A stretch of 64,000 nt of DNA, from contig CM076996.1 in NCBI GenBank assembly GCA_039090855.1, forward strand, positions 47,706,469 through 47,770,468, given 5' to 3'. This stretch comes from Macrothele yani. Taxonomy: Eukaryota > Arthropoda > Arachnida > Araneae > Macrothelidae. The notes under the pieces are model-generated. The model did no database searches. It had not been told where the DNA came from and worked only from the letters and a program-made list of their open reading frames with translations. A program made the position numbers and the translations under genes. Positions 33,561-45,075 of the stretch are shown piece by piece. Numbering within the stretch: position 1 is the stretch's first letter; each line of letters opens with the position of its first letter.

Positions 33561-35606
33561 AACAAGAAAGACGACACCTAATTTTCGGGTGTAATAAGCA
33601 CGCCTTTTGAATTCGTTCTGACGCAAATTAAATTTATCAAAGCTATTGAAAGTCAATGGAACCGGTATGGAAAACAATAGTATTTGACGGAAGAAAGAAG
33701 TTTTTCAATCGGGTCTTTAATCCCTCAGATATTGGTGTAAACGGAATATTGAGCTTACGAACTCTTAGAAACAGAGTTATCGACAAAAATAAGATGTGAC
33801 TTTACGTCCCCTGGTGGGAAAACCAAGCATTATTTTAGAAAGAAAGTATTCTCAAAAGGTTTATCCATATGAGCTGTATCGTTCCAAGAAAAAACAATTT
33901 AGTCGAGTTTTCAGGAGCCCAGATTTTGCTACAAATACATCAGAAGCAGAAATTAACACTTATGACCCCTGGTGGCCAAACCATTCTTTACAAAACAATT
34001 ATGTGAAAAATATTTTCCATCAGGTCTTGTATGCGATACAGGAAGAATTTTTCAAATCGGAGTTTTAGGAGCAGAAAACGCAATTTACCTTTATGCGCCC
34101 TAGCGGAAAGTCATAAATGATTTACGTAAATTTTTTGAATTTATAGGAAAAATATTTCGCATCAGAAACACTATCCAACAATGGAGGAATTTTTCAAATT
34201 GGACTTTTCTAAGTAGAGATATTGACAAAAATAAGATATACATCTACGCCCCCTGGCGTAGAAACCATGCATTATTTCAAGAAGAAAGTGTTCCTAAAAG
34301 GTTTGTCGACATGAGTAGCATCGGTCAACATAAGACTTTTTTCAATCGCGATTTTAGAAGCTCATATTTTGCTGCAAATACATCAGAAGCGGAAATTAAG
34401 ACTTACGCCCCCTGGTGGCCGCACCATTTTTTTACAAAAAATTAGAAATTATGTGCAAAGCATTTCCCGTCAGGAGCTGTATCCGGTGCAGAAGGAATTT
34501 TTCAAATCGGAGGTTTAGAAGCACAGAAATAGTGGGAAACGCACTTTACCTTTACGCCCCCTAGCGGAAAGTCTATGAATTACTTAAAAATTTTGAATTT
34601 ATAGGAAAAACATATTACACTAGAAACACTATCCAACAAAGAAGGATTTTTTTAAAATCGGAAGCCTAGAAGTCGAGATATTCACAAAAATAAGATATAC
34701 GTCTACGATCCCTGGCGCAGAAACCATGCACTGTTTTAAGAAGAAAATGTTTCTAAAAGGTTTGTCGACACGAGTAGTATAGGTCTACAAACGACGTTTT
34801 TTTCAATCGAGAATTTAGAAGCTCATATTTTGCTGCAAATACATCAGAAGCGGAAATTAAGGTTTACGCCCCCTAGTGGCCAAACCATTTTTTTTTTTAC
34901 AAAAATTAGAAGTTATGTGCAAACTATTTCCTATCAGGAGCTGTATCCGGTGCACAAAGAATTTTTCAAATCGGAGATTTAGAAGCAGAGATATAGGGAG
35001 AAACGCAATTTAGCTTTACGTCCCCTAGCGGAAAGTCTATGAATTACTCGAAAATTTTGAAATTATATGAAGCACATGTCATACTGGAAACACTATCTAA
35101 CAAAAAGGGGAATTTTTCAAATCGAACCCCTAGAAGTAGAGATATTGACAAAAATAAGATATACATCTACGCCCTTGGCGTAGAAACCATGCACTATTTT
35201 AAGAAGAAAATGTTCCAAAAAGTTTGTCGACATTAGTAGTATCGGTCTACAAACGACGTTTTATTTAATCGAGAATTTAGAAGCTCATATTTTGCTGCAA
35301 ATACATCAGAAGCGGAAATTAAGATTTACGCCCCCTGGTGGCCAAACCATTTTTTTACAAAAAATTAGAAATTATGTGCAAACGATTTCCCACGAGGAGC
35401 TGTATCCGGTGCAGAGAGAATGTTTCAAATCGGAGATTTAGAAGCAGAGATATAGGGCGAAACGCAATTTACTTTTACGCCCCCTAGCGGAAAGTCCATG
35501 AATTACTTGAAAATTTTGAAATTATATGAAAAACATGTCACACTATCCAACAAAGAAGAAATTTTTCAAATCGGACTCCTAGAAGTAGAGATATTGACAA
35601 AAATAA
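33561..35606 (-). repeat. GGGGGCG repeat, copy 5 (inverted, head missing)
   Basis: On the plus strand it begins with the reverse complement of the tail (AACAAGAAAG, then GTAATAAGCACGCCTTTTGAA). About 12 subunits of roughly 150 bp follow, with reversed motifs such as ACGCCCCCTGGTGGCC (34405, 35329), ACGCCCCCTAGCGGAAAG (34553, 35474) and ACGCCCCCTGGCGTAG (34245). The copy stops abruptly near 35606 within a subunit, next to an LTR-like sequence, and the head is not present. Confidence 0.88.
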
Positions 35607-35660
35607 GATATGCATCACACATTTTTCGTAGAACCCAACGGCCGGTGGATCCATTTTCCA

Positions 35661-35797
35661 CAATCGTGCGCCAATGTGAAAACACAAGTTCGTCAGCGAC
35701 GGCATCGAATCCAAGTCCCCTCACTCCAGAGTAAGTCACTCTCCCAATTGAGCTACGTGGACGGAATGTCTCGCTGCAGATTTGTCGTCTTGACACA
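35661..35797 (-). mobile_element. Diverged LTR with a tRNA-like core, plus PBS-like sequence
   Basis: Read on the minus strand, a 123-bp segment (35797-35675) begins TGTGTCAAG and ends TTTTCACA, so it has TG...CA ends. It is followed at once by TTGGCGCACGATTG (35674-35661), which resembles a primer binding site. Inside it, 35763-35701 is tRNA-like: GTAGCTCAATTGGGAGAG (A-box region) and GGATTCGATGCC (B-box region). The organisation matches the TRIM LTRs at 53647-54434, although the sequence is far diverged. No second LTR was found, so it could be a solo LTR with a leader or a truncated element. Confidence 0.5.
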
Positions 35798-36041
35798 TGT
35801 TTTCAGCTTTGTAGTGTAAAGTACGACTTCCACGCACAAAAGTGCGGAAGGATACATTGACATTTAATGACTTGAGCGTGTGGTGAGTGATGAGGAGAGT
35901 TGCGAGAGAGATATTGAAGGAGGAGGAGATGCCGAGCTTTGGCTAAGACAACAAGTTCAGTTTGTAGCGCGGAGTGTATTCCAGTTTATGTTTTTGTGTA
36001 AAGAAATAAATGTTTTGTGTTGTGATCGAGTGTCTGTGATG
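35798..36041. other. Non-coding segment, possible LTR-like end
   Basis: The stretch 35810-36046 begins TGTAGTG and ends GTTACA and holds an AATAAA at 36004-36009. This would fit a small LTR, but no target duplication, PBS or partner LTR was seen. I leave it unclassified. Confidence 0.3.
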
Positions 36042-36452
36042 TTACAGTAGTACGCCAGAACGGTGCAGTTTATTTCTCACCTGTTGGTCCCATAGATCTT
36101 GCCACGTTCGCTTGATATGATCATGAACAAGAATGCGGAAATCCCGGTGAAACAGTGGCAAGAGTGTGACGACCAAAGAGGAAGCAGATCTAGCAGCCGC
36201 ATCAGCAGACTCGGTATCTGGGATTCCAACATGCCCAGGAATCCAGCAGAAATGTTTCTGGAAACAGGCCTTGAGCAAACAACGAAGCAACCTTCTTACG
36301 TCAAAGAGAAAAGGATGGTCACGGCAATCCGCAGATGACAAAGACTGCAGCACACTTAACGAATCCGTATAGACCATAGCACGATGATAAGACCTCGACT
36401 GAACATGAAGGGCAAGAAGGAAACTTCCCGCAGATACACCCTTAGCCAACAA
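36042..36452 (-). pseudogene. RNase H domain fragment of a non-LTR retrotransposon
   Basis: The 136-codon frame contains AMVYTDSLSVLQSLSS (the D of an RNase H active site within YTDSLS), HPFLFDVRRLLR, then FCWIPGHVGIPDTESADAAAR, which carries the conserved WIPGHxGIxxNxxAD-type motif. Such domains end the polyprotein of Jockey/I/R1-type LINEs. The N-terminal RNase H strand and the whole reverse transcriptase are missing, so this is a scrap, cut at both ends. Confidence 0.85.
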
Positions 36453-36654
36453 AATCTACGAACCCCGATAAAATCATCGGCGAGCAATGAAAACTGGTAC
36501 GCAATTACCTCTTTGCCAGGTATGTAAAAAGCTCAAGTTCCACAGTTAATAAACATCCAGTTTGTTCCCAGAACGCATTTGAATCGAGCACCTTGCGGCC
36601 TGGATAACAGAGATCAGACGCTCACTGGGAACATTCTCGCTGCGTTCACATAAG

Positions 36655-37593
36655 TTGCTGCTAATCAGGCATCGACTAAGCCATAGAAGACCCTACGAAC
36701 AACTGAGCGCAATTGAAAGAAGTCACATCGGGGGAAGTAGGTTAGTCGTGTCGACGAATCACCCACTATCTCATGCAGCTGTGGGTATGGGACTGCACAC
36801 ATGCAAGCCAAGAAGTTTCTGCTCCGCCCAGGCGGACAACTTAGCAAGATGATCGTCTCATAGTCTGACAAGCCCGAACCGCTCCAACTGTTTCAATATC
36901 AACCATTCCGCGGGATGTAGCAGCTTTTGTACAGCAACGCGTTCTATCATCGCGCACCATCGCAAGACTTCTTGCAGAGGCAGGACTTCATTCTAACTAA
37001 CCCTTTCGACGTCTTCCATTAACTATCCTACATCCACGGCTCCATCTGGAGTGGTGTCATACCCGGGAATCATGGTCTGCCTCCGACTGGCATCTCACCG
37101 TTTTCAGTAAAGAATCCCACTTCTCCCTTGGAGCGGCACACCACCACAACTAGTGGTGTTATGGTGTTGAAAGCTATCTCCTTAAGATATCCGACAGACC
37201 CTACTCGTGGTAACAGGAGCATCAACAATACAGTGATATGTTCAAGAGATCATGCGACCCGTCGTCTTTCTTTTCGTGTGACGTCAACCAGGTACCATTC
37301 ACCAGAAGGATAATGCCCAGCCACAGATGGATGGCCTCTCCTGGAAGTGCCTTTGTACTGCTTCAAACTTTCTTTGGATACACAGGTCCTCGGATCTTTC
37401 TCTTACCGAGCATGTCTGGGACATGCTGGGACATCAGCTGCGGCCATCACGAAATATCAGGGATCTTATGCAGCAAATCCAGGACTCTTTGCACAATTTA
37501 TTATAGAACAACATCAGAGTTTTGTTTGACTCCATGCCACGCCGTGAAACAGCGTGCATCGCAGCCAGAGGTGGCTTTACAAGGTACTAATCT
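36655..37593 (+). pseudogene. Tc1-like transposase pseudogene (family 7), heavily decayed
   Basis: Remaining pieces in order are: LSAIERSHIGGSRLV (N-terminus, about 36700), then RTIARLLAEAGLHSN and PFRRLPLTILHPRLHLEWC (36950-37060). Next comes WSASDWHLTVFSKESHFSLG, the first catalytic motif with the D changed to K, at about 37075-37130. The end, near 37528-37590, encodes a DSMPRR-TACIAARGGFTRY type C-terminus before a stop. Many stops and frame changes separate them. The element ends were not identified. Confidence 0.82.
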
Positions 37594-37860
37594 GTAACAA
37601 TTATGCTACGACTCTTCTGAAATAAAGAGCCCTACCGCTGTGATATTGCAATCACTTCTCTTCCTCCAAAATGCACGTGCTAAGTTTCAAGCACGTGGAT
37701 TTGGGTCGACGTGACATGAAAAGACACACTCGCTTTGAGGTGGTTCGATTATTTTGTTTAAGAGTGTGCACACACTTGTTACCATGCCTGTCTTTTGTAA
37801 AACGATTAGGAAACTGTTCTGTGCAGGAGAGAGGTAAATATGCCGAAGCTTTTCAATATA

Positions 37861-38168
37861 TCAAATAGAAGTCACCGCTCTTTCCACGTTTATAAGTGAG
37901 TCACGGAAAAATTTCTCATCGGCCGCCACCGGGAATCGAACCCAGGGTCTTCCAGTTACGCGCCGGATATGCTTCCACTGCACCACAGCGGCCTCAACTT
38001 CTCCAGACTCACAAACGACAAATAGCCAAACCACAAGGCAGGGTTGCTTCTTTGGAGCCCCGCACAATGCTGGGGATTCACGGCAGATTCCCGGTGGCGG
38101 TGGCGGCCGATGAGAAATTTTTCCGTGACTCACTTATAAACGTGGAAAGAGCGATGACTTCTATTTGA
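37861..38168. repeat. Foldback element with a tRNA-like sequence
   Basis: Left arm 37861-37936 and right arm 38087-38168 are reverse complements over about 76 bp, apart from a 6-bp TGGCGG duplication and one or two mismatches. They enclose about 150 bp. The left arm and interior together contain a complete tRNA-like sequence on the minus strand (37992-37922). The right arm repeats only its 3' part. Confidence 0.9.
37922..37992 (-). tRNA. tRNA-like sequence, probable pseudogene or SINE head (anticodon loop reads CGT)
   Basis: It folds as a cloverleaf by eye. The acceptor GCCGCTG pairs with TGGCGGC (two G-U pairs). The D arm is GTGC/GCAT. The anticodon stem TCCGG/CTGGA has a 7-base loop CGCGTAA. 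The T arm is CTGGG/CCCGG with loop TTCGATT. Base 33 is G instead of the near-universal U, and the copy is built into a foldback repeat. I therefore doubt it works as a tRNA. A and B box sequences (TGGTGCAGTGG and GGTTCGATTCC) are present. Confidence 0.5.
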
Positions 38169-40695
38169 TGTTCCTGGTCCACGTCAACTGTGTATTTATT
38201 ATTTTTAAATATATTTTCCAGCTTTTCCTGATGTAAAATATTCTGTTGCCTTGCGTAAGTGCATATTTATTTGTATTCATCATGACATTTCTGTACGACA
38301 AAAACTGGAAAATTTAATCCGGATCGAACAGACGTAAACTCGCCCAAGACTGAAAAAATTATGTTATTTTTTTTAACATACAATTTCCCTCCTATGTGGT
38401 GCAGATGCTAATTTTTAATCAGCATGATATCCTTGTTTCCAAGACAATGACTGATTTGTCCCAATCCAGGCTACAAATAATAAAGGTTTGATGAATATAG
38501 AACGTTAACGTTAAGGTTATTTGTAGAATTAAGGTACTTGAAGAACATTCATATTCTAATTCGTACCGCTGGTGTAGAAGTTGAAACTGAAAACTTAATT
38601 ACACAATGTAAAAAAAAAAACACTTCAACATGGTGTACGATTCATTAATTACAGAATTCCGTACTTAGTTCAATGTCTTTTTATTCAGTCTCTAAGTACA
38701 TCAGGTATGCAGCACATTGGTTAAACTTCGCTTTGTAACAGCAAGATGAAAATACTTCAACTACTATTTTTCAACAAGACACGTTTGAAAAGTATAGCTC
38801 GCCGTCACCAAATATAATGCACACAGATCAAATCGTACAATACGTATCGCTCTTTATCTAAAACACAGCATATCGTAATTCACTCATAGCGTATCGAATT
38901 CAGCATCTAGTGCATCGTACTTAGAACATGGCATACTGTACTCGGAACATAACATATCGTACTCCACAAATAGCTCTCTCTGCACTTAATTTTGTTCAAC
39001 GCTTTATTTACCAGTTAACCCACTGTCAGGTTCCCAACTTTATCCGTTAACTGAGAAAAATATTTAACGAGGAGGAACCAAATTTACATGAGAATACAGA
39101 GATCCAAAACGAACTTAGACGTAGGTGGCACAAACGATCAGCGCAACTAAGAAAATGTACACGATTCTGTCTGTATAATAGATATGATAACTTCGTTTGG
39201 TATATAGATACGATATCTTCTTTGTCATAAAACCTTAATTTAAATTTAAACGCATCAGAAATTGCAGAGTGAAAATTCATCACATTATTTATTATTAGTG
39301 TAATTAGAAAGCAGCATTTTTAAGGGTTAGCCAGCATCATTAAACTTATTCCGTGACTGTAAGCTGTTCGTAAAAAGAGATGTGTTTGATCATGAAAACG
39401 ATTCCTTATGCCAGGCTTTCGTGTACGTATTCATTAGAAATAAAAGTGTGCGGCGACGTGTTATTGACAGCTTCTCTATTTCAGCTGCAGCTGGTCATGA
39501 CGTCATTTACCACAGTCACTGGTGACAACTTACTCAACCTGTGACCCAAAAAGAGTTCCATTAATGGGGCGGAAGTCTATCCATCACCCAGCCGAGAAAA
39601 ACAAAGATCAAATTCCAAAATACAATTCATCACGTCATTCAATGACGTTAGCGACCAAATGATCCATCATCGGATCATTTGTTCGAAAACATCCTTTCCT
39701 TCCCTTATGACTCATTCTTGTTGGCGCTTAACACTGCAAAGCGGATGAAAAAAAGAAACAGAAAACGTTTGAAGGTGTAGCTTTTGACTTAAAACACTAA
39801 CTTCGTAGAATTAAAATACTTCCATACGATGAGTTTTATCAACGTAGGACAATGCATTGGATTATTAAGGGGTAAAGAAGAAAATGTGGAAGAACTAAAG
39901 CATTTATGAACAGAATGGAACACAGAAGTTTTTTGCAAGCTCACTGAAGAAATTCTAGTAACATTACTATGTTACAAAGAAATGCGTATGCACTAAATAG
40001 TTAAGGCATCATCCACTGTAGCTTTAAACGGCGGTTTCACAAATTTTCATCTGTTACAGTAGCTGACTCACATCTTATTACATTTTCTTTAGTTATCACA
40101 CCTTGAAAATATTAATTTCCAACCTTTGAATACTAGGATAGCTTTGAAAATAACCGAGGTATGCTAGAAACAAAAAAAAATTCATGTTTTTCTATTCTGT
40201 TCGAGAGGAATAGACTCGAAAAAATATATTTATGCACTTTTAAAATTCTTGCCTTAGTATAACCGATATTTCACGCAATCTCCAAGGAAGGAATTTAAAA
40301 AATTCCGAAATTTATACACAGTGGGTTCACATTCTTTCATCACCCCCACCTCATGGGTCTTATTTCGAGATACCCAGGGATGTAGTTCTAAATAAAAAAA
40401 GTGCCTCAGCGGTGAACGGATTAAGACCCGTAAAGAATTCCTTCAAAAGTTTCAAAAGCCCTGTGAAATTAGACTTTTTTTTTTTTTTACTATTTAAAAT
40501 TTTTATTTGATTTTTATTACCGATTACTTTTATCAATTTCTATTAAAATTACTTAATTTGAGCAATTTCAAATAGAAGAAAGGATTACGTAAGTTATATG
40601 TTAAGAATATCAAATTTTTATTTAAATATCGCTGCTGTCGTTCTACACGACTCTCTACTGAGAATAATACATATTAGTTACTTTGAACTACAAAC
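38169..40695. other. AT-rich DNA without recognisable genes
   Basis: Short repeated words of the CATATCGTA / GCATCGTACT type lie at about 38868-38965. A hairpin CAAATGATCC...GGATCATTTG lies at 39656-39681. A-runs and T-runs occur. No coding region was seen. Confidence 0.5.
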
Positions 40696-40916
40696 GCCGC
40701 CCCGGTAGCGCAGTGGTCTAAGCGATGGCCTCTGATTATTCGTCCGAAAAGGGTCCGGGTTCGAATCCCGGTGAGGCATGGATGTTGTGTTTGTCTTACG
40801 GCACTGGCTCTCTCCCTTCCCTGGAACCAGTGACCCCAAATTAGGGACGGGCGACTGCTTATAGCCCATTGAGTTGCTCACGGTGGTCGTTAAACCTCCA
40901 ATAAAAAAAAAAAAAA
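40696..40916 (+). mobile_element. tRNA-derived SINE, complete short form
   Basis: Flanked by a 7-bp direct repeat TACAAAC (40689-40695 and 40917-40923). The head is tRNA-like with A box TAGCGCAGTGGTCTAAGCG and B box GGTTCGAATCC at 40759-40769. The body holds CCCTGGAACCAGTGACCCC, then AAATTAGGGACGGGCGACTG. The 3' end is TAAACCTCCAATAAAA with an A-run. Related copies lie at 2440, 21992 (long form), 24241, 41105 and 57590. Pol III transcription and a LINE partner are inferred from the structure. Confidence 0.93.
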
Positions 40917-41104
40917 TACAAACACAGTTAACACAGTCACATCAATTCAGTGTGACAAATACGCCGTTTTTCCAAGCTTATGAAGTGAATGCTGCAGAGT
41001 CCTTTTGTTTTACCCATTAGGAATAAGAGAGTGAGCTCAGGGGTTTACGTTCATTATAGGCAATAGCCGGTGGCGAGCAGTGCAGTACAAAAGCAGTTTA
41101 GTTC

Positions 41105-41308
41105 TGGGTTTAACGTCCGCCATGTGCAAGATGTAGGACTTAAGCAGTCGCCCTACCCTAATTTTAGACCACTGGTTCCAGGGAAGCGACAGAGCCCGCG
41201 CCATTCGACAAAAGCATCTCCCATGCCTCACGGGACTCGAACCAGGACCCATCTTAGCCGAATGGCCAGAAGTCAGGGCCTCAGACCATTCGACCTCCGC
41301 TAAGCCTA
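41105..41308 (-). mobile_element. tRNA-derived SINE (short form), diverged
   Basis: Reverse complement of the 40696 SINE: ACTTAAGCAGTCGCCCTACC, ACTGGTTCCAGGGAAG, then the B-box region CGGGACTCGAACC (41231-41243). Box A lies near 41270-41295. No clear target duplication was found. Confidence 0.85.
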
Positions 41309-41483
41309 GAAAAAGAGTGCCTTAGCGCGGCAAAGGCGCTCTAAGCCCATTCTACATCACTCGAGATACCGTAATATTCCGGTGAAAATCCGCAGGTCTT
41401 ACGGTAAAGAAAGAGAGGTTTGCACGCCCTGAGGCCCTCATGTCAACGCGATGTTTACCCAAAATTTATCATCTAAACAACTA

Positions 41484-42876
41484 CACTGCTGGCAACACAA
41501 AATGCAACACCAAGAAGGACACGAGATAGCAAAGCCAGATTTACTGGACAGATATCAACAGATACAAAGATGAAACGATTGAGCTTACAGGCCTGTGAGA
41601 CTTGCGGAACACGCAGACATCAATAGTTCGTGTGGCCCCCATGGCTGGCAATAATGACCGCTACACGCCGCGGCATCGAACGAAAGAGGCTTTGGATGCG
41701 GGCTTGGGGTATGTCGGTCCAGGCTGCTTCCATACGTTGCGACAGTTCATCAGGCGTAGCCGCGGGTGGTGCTTGCCGGGCCACTCGGTTGCCGATCAGC
41801 GACCAGACGTGTTCGATGGGTGACATATCGGGAGAACAGGCGGGCCACGGCAGCAGTGACACCTGGTGGGCCGTGAAGAATAGTTGCACGATGTGCGGGC
41901 GCGCATTAACCTGTTGAAACGTGGCCGCTGTCAGGTCCTGCAGGTAAGGGAAGACTACAGGCTCCAAAACGTCGGAGATGTAGCGGTGGCTGCTGAGTGT
42001 ACCGGCAATGCGTACCAGAGGGCTGCGGTGTCATATCCAATTGCGCCCCAAAGCATAACGCCAGGCGACGAACCGGTATGGCGATGTATAATGCAGGCGT
42101 CATACAGTCTCTTGCCGCGGTGGCGTCACACGGGGATCCGAGCATCGTGGTGTTGCAGGCAGAAACGGGATTCGTCGGAGAAGACAATGTCGTGCCATTC
42201 CGTAGTCCAGGTGCGGAGTTCAACGGCCCAATGCCGCCGCACTCGCCGGTGGTGTAACGTCAATGGTAATCGGAGCAATGGGCGCCGTGCGACAAGTCCC
42301 CGCTCTTGCAGACGACGGCGAACGGTACGTGCTGACACAGGTTGTTGCGCAACACACCCTAATTCCTGCGCTAACGTTCGTGATGTGGCGGTGCGAGCCG
42401 TCAATGCCCGCAGCACAACATGCCGGTCCTCTCGTTCGGTGGTGTGCCGCGGCTGCGGCAATCGCTCACGTCGGTCCGTCCGTCCCTCCTGCACCTACCG
42501 AATCCATACTCGCCTCACTGTAGCTGGATGTCGGGCGCCGATGTCTCTGTACGATAAACCGCTGTCGCGATAAGCCACTATTCGTCCTTTGTCGAACTCC
42601 GAAACGTGCTGGAATGACTGCCGTATTCTGCGACGAGGCATCAGGAAGCTTCCCACGCACAGGTCCGACAGCACAACACAGTTCCATTACTTACACCCCG
42701 CCTTCCGTGCACCCTTCTTATAATGCTTCTCGGTGGCGTGCCGGGCGCACATGATTTGCATATGCCCTGCAATGCTAATCGTTTGCATGCCCTCTCGCGG
42801 GTCGCGACGCATGCTGCGAATTTCAGGCCAATCGGATGCTTCCTTCTTGGTGTTGCATTTTGGGTGGTCAGAAGTG
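41484..42876 (-). mobile_element. Tc1-like DNA transposon, family 1, copy B (inactive)
   Basis: It has the same inverted repeats as copy A (CACTGCTGGCAACACAAAAT, then GCAACACCAAGAAGGA), flanked by TA at 41482-41483 and 42877-42878. The 1393-bp length is close to copy A. The transposase gene is broken. Confidence 0.95.
41620..42641 (-). pseudogene. Tc1 transposase pseudogene, family 1, copy B
   Basis: Colinear with the intact protein at 4473-5513, starting at the ATG at 42641 (MPRRRIRQ-type start). Frameshifts separate the N-terminus from the 42494-42126 piece, which carries the DNA-binding half and the intact first motif IVFSDESRF. That piece is separated from the 41967-41620 piece, where the second motif reads FQQVNARPH, with the catalytic aspartate changed to valine, and a short deletion follows. 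The third motif SPIEHVW and the C-terminus MPRRVAVIIASHGGH remain. Confidence 0.93.
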
Positions 42877-42878
42877 TA

Positions 42879-44073
42879 CTTAGCAAAAAGAAACGTAAGT
42901 TTGTGTGATATCAGTCACGCAGTAAATAGCCATGAATTTAACCCTTTTTGAATCGTACGTTTCTTTTTGCAAGGTTATTGAAAACAAGAAGAAGATCCAT
43001 TACCTTCATTGTTATCGCGAAATCTCACGATTTCCCATTAACAAGTAATTTAAATGCTCATCACGATTTCTAAATAACCAGCGATTTAAATATTTATGTC
43101 CCCAATTCCTGTTTTTTTTTTTTAAGGAACCCAATTACATAGAATTCATAATTTAATTTAAATAATCTGTTTTCCATTTTATATTAATTGATAGGGAAGA
43201 CTAAATTTAAGCACTATCAATTTGTTTTTCTTATTAGTATTAGGCCCCGAGTGGAAATGTTGAAACATATTTTCTCGTGAAAAAACCCCCAAGCTCCAGT
43301 TAGTTCCTCGTTAAAGTGAGATTTCCTTCGCAGCTGACATCCGCACATAACATCCTTTTATTTCTTGAGTGCAAGGGACGCAACAACAAAAACAAGAAGC
43401 CCCGTACGTGACACGAACAAAAGTTTGTCCATCGCCCAGAAATTACTTGGACAGGGAAAGGCTAAGAAGGAGCTCTTTCACAAAACAGCGATATAACAAT
43501 GTAATGCCACTTTCCCTTTTACCCAGCGTATGCACTCGATTGAAGCAGGTTGTTACGAGTGACAGGCCGTTTAAACTCCCAACATTCCACAACAAAGAAA
43601 GTTACGTATAGTGACAGACCAGGTAAGCTAATAGCGACCCTTTGTACCCCTTTGGAATGCCATAGAAAGTTTGCTAGCCAATCGCGGGCCTGGGAAACAA
43701 GGTAACTTCCAATCAAAATTATCGGTAACACTCACAAATTTAACCCCTCCCTTTTGTAGAAACGAAACTGAGAAATAAGGAAATATAACAGAATTGGATT
43801 TTAGAAAAGCAAAGCAAAAAAAAAAAAAAAAGAAAGAGGGAGAGAGAGATGAAGAAGATAGATTTCGGACTTCTATCGAGATAACAAGGATGCTGGGAGA
43901 AAGACGTACGTCTGAGAAGTAAACGTTTGAATGGTACTATCTAGTGTTAGGGGGAAATGTTTCTAAGAATTTACGTTGAGGAGACCCGACCCGAGACGAC
44001 GTCGACTTAAAGATTTGGTAAGATGGATTTTCACTTTCAGTTCCCTGTACTGCATGTTCAATGCGAGGTAATA
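42879..44073. other. Non-coding DNA
   Basis: 42895-42985 resembles the sequence just upstream of GGGGGCG repeat copy 2 (CAGTAAATAGCCATGAATTT versus CAGTAAATAGTCATGAATTT near 2339), so an old copy of that flank may be present. An A-run lies at 43817-43831. No gene was seen. Confidence 0.5.
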
Positions 44074-44091
44074 CACTGAGTGGCCACTTTA

Positions 44092-45075
44092 TTATGACCA
44101 CCCCCTCAGTACTTCGTTGGGCCACCTTTTGCCTTTAAATACTGCGTCGATTCTTCGTGGCATGGACTCCACGAGATGTTGATAGGTTGTTTGTGGGATC
44201 TGAGACCATGCTTGATGAATAGCACTCTCCAGGAGTGTGAAATTGCAGGGTTGGGAATCCAGCTGTCTGATGGCTCGTTCAACTTCACCACACAAATTAT
44301 CAATGGGGTTGAGTTCTGAAGATTGTGGGGGCCACCTAAGCAAAGTAAACTCACCGGCATGTTCCTGAAACGAATCCTGTACAATACGAGCACTATGGCA
44401 GGACGCATTATCTTGTTGAAAGTAGCCATCGCCATTGGGATAAACCATCCACATGACAGGATGCACTTGGTCCGCAACGATGTTTAGATATGATGTGCCA
44501 GTCAGACGTTGATCAAAACGAACTAAAGGGCCCAAAGCTAGCCAGGAAAGCATTCCCCAAACCATAACGTTGCCTCCACCAGCTTGAAGGGTTGTGGCAA
44601 TGCATTTGGGGTCCATGCTTTCGTGCTGTTTCCGCCAAATCTCACTCGGCCATCGGCATGGCGCAACTGAAAACGTGATTCATCGGACCACATAATTTGT
44701 TTCCAATTATCGACTGTCCAATCCTTGTGCTCCTGTGCGAACTGGAGACGTTTTCTCTTGTTAACTGCAGACAGCAAAGGTGTTCGAACAGGCCTTCGGC
44801 TGCCATATCCCATCCGATGCAGTGTACGGCGAACAGTGCGTGCGGAGATCATTTGAGGGGATCCTTGATTAAGATGGTCTGTAATTTGCGGCACTGTTGC
44901 CCTCCTGTTGTCTGTTACCAGTCTGGACACTCTCCGTTCCGCCCGAGTAGTCAGTCACTAGTCGATGACGACCACACGTTGCAGGTAGAGACCCAGTTTT
45001 TTGGCTGACAGTCCAGTCTTTAAACACTTTAACAACAGCTTCTCTGGAACATTTCACGAATGCGGCGCGCCGCAT
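44092..45075 (-). pseudogene. Tc1 transposase pseudogene (family 8)
   Basis: Three overlapping frames preserve most of one protein. Piece one, 45075-44869, reads AAFVKCSREAVVKVFKDW (helix-turn-helix). Piece two, 44930-44538, reads ISARTVRRTLHRMGYGSRRP and then IMWSDESRF (first D). Piece three, 44616-44092, reads GGGNVMVWGMLSW, FQQDNASCHSARI (second D) and WPPQSSELNPIDNLCGEVERA. In the last motif the usual NPIEN is NPIDN, so the catalytic glutamate is an aspartate. A start upstream of 45075 is lost in the palindromic stretch. Confidence 0.9.

Noticed and set aside
35810..36046. Possible solo LTR (TGTA...TACA with AATAAA)
   Set aside because: No target duplication, primer site or second copy in the window; the short inverted ends could be chance.
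37896..38168. Two 90-codon frames, one on each strand, with nearly the same protein
   Set aside because: Produced by the foldback arms, which read the same on both strands.
39656..39681. Short hairpin CAAATGATCC...GGATCATTTG
   Set aside because: Ten-base arms in AT-rich DNA are expected by chance in a window this size.
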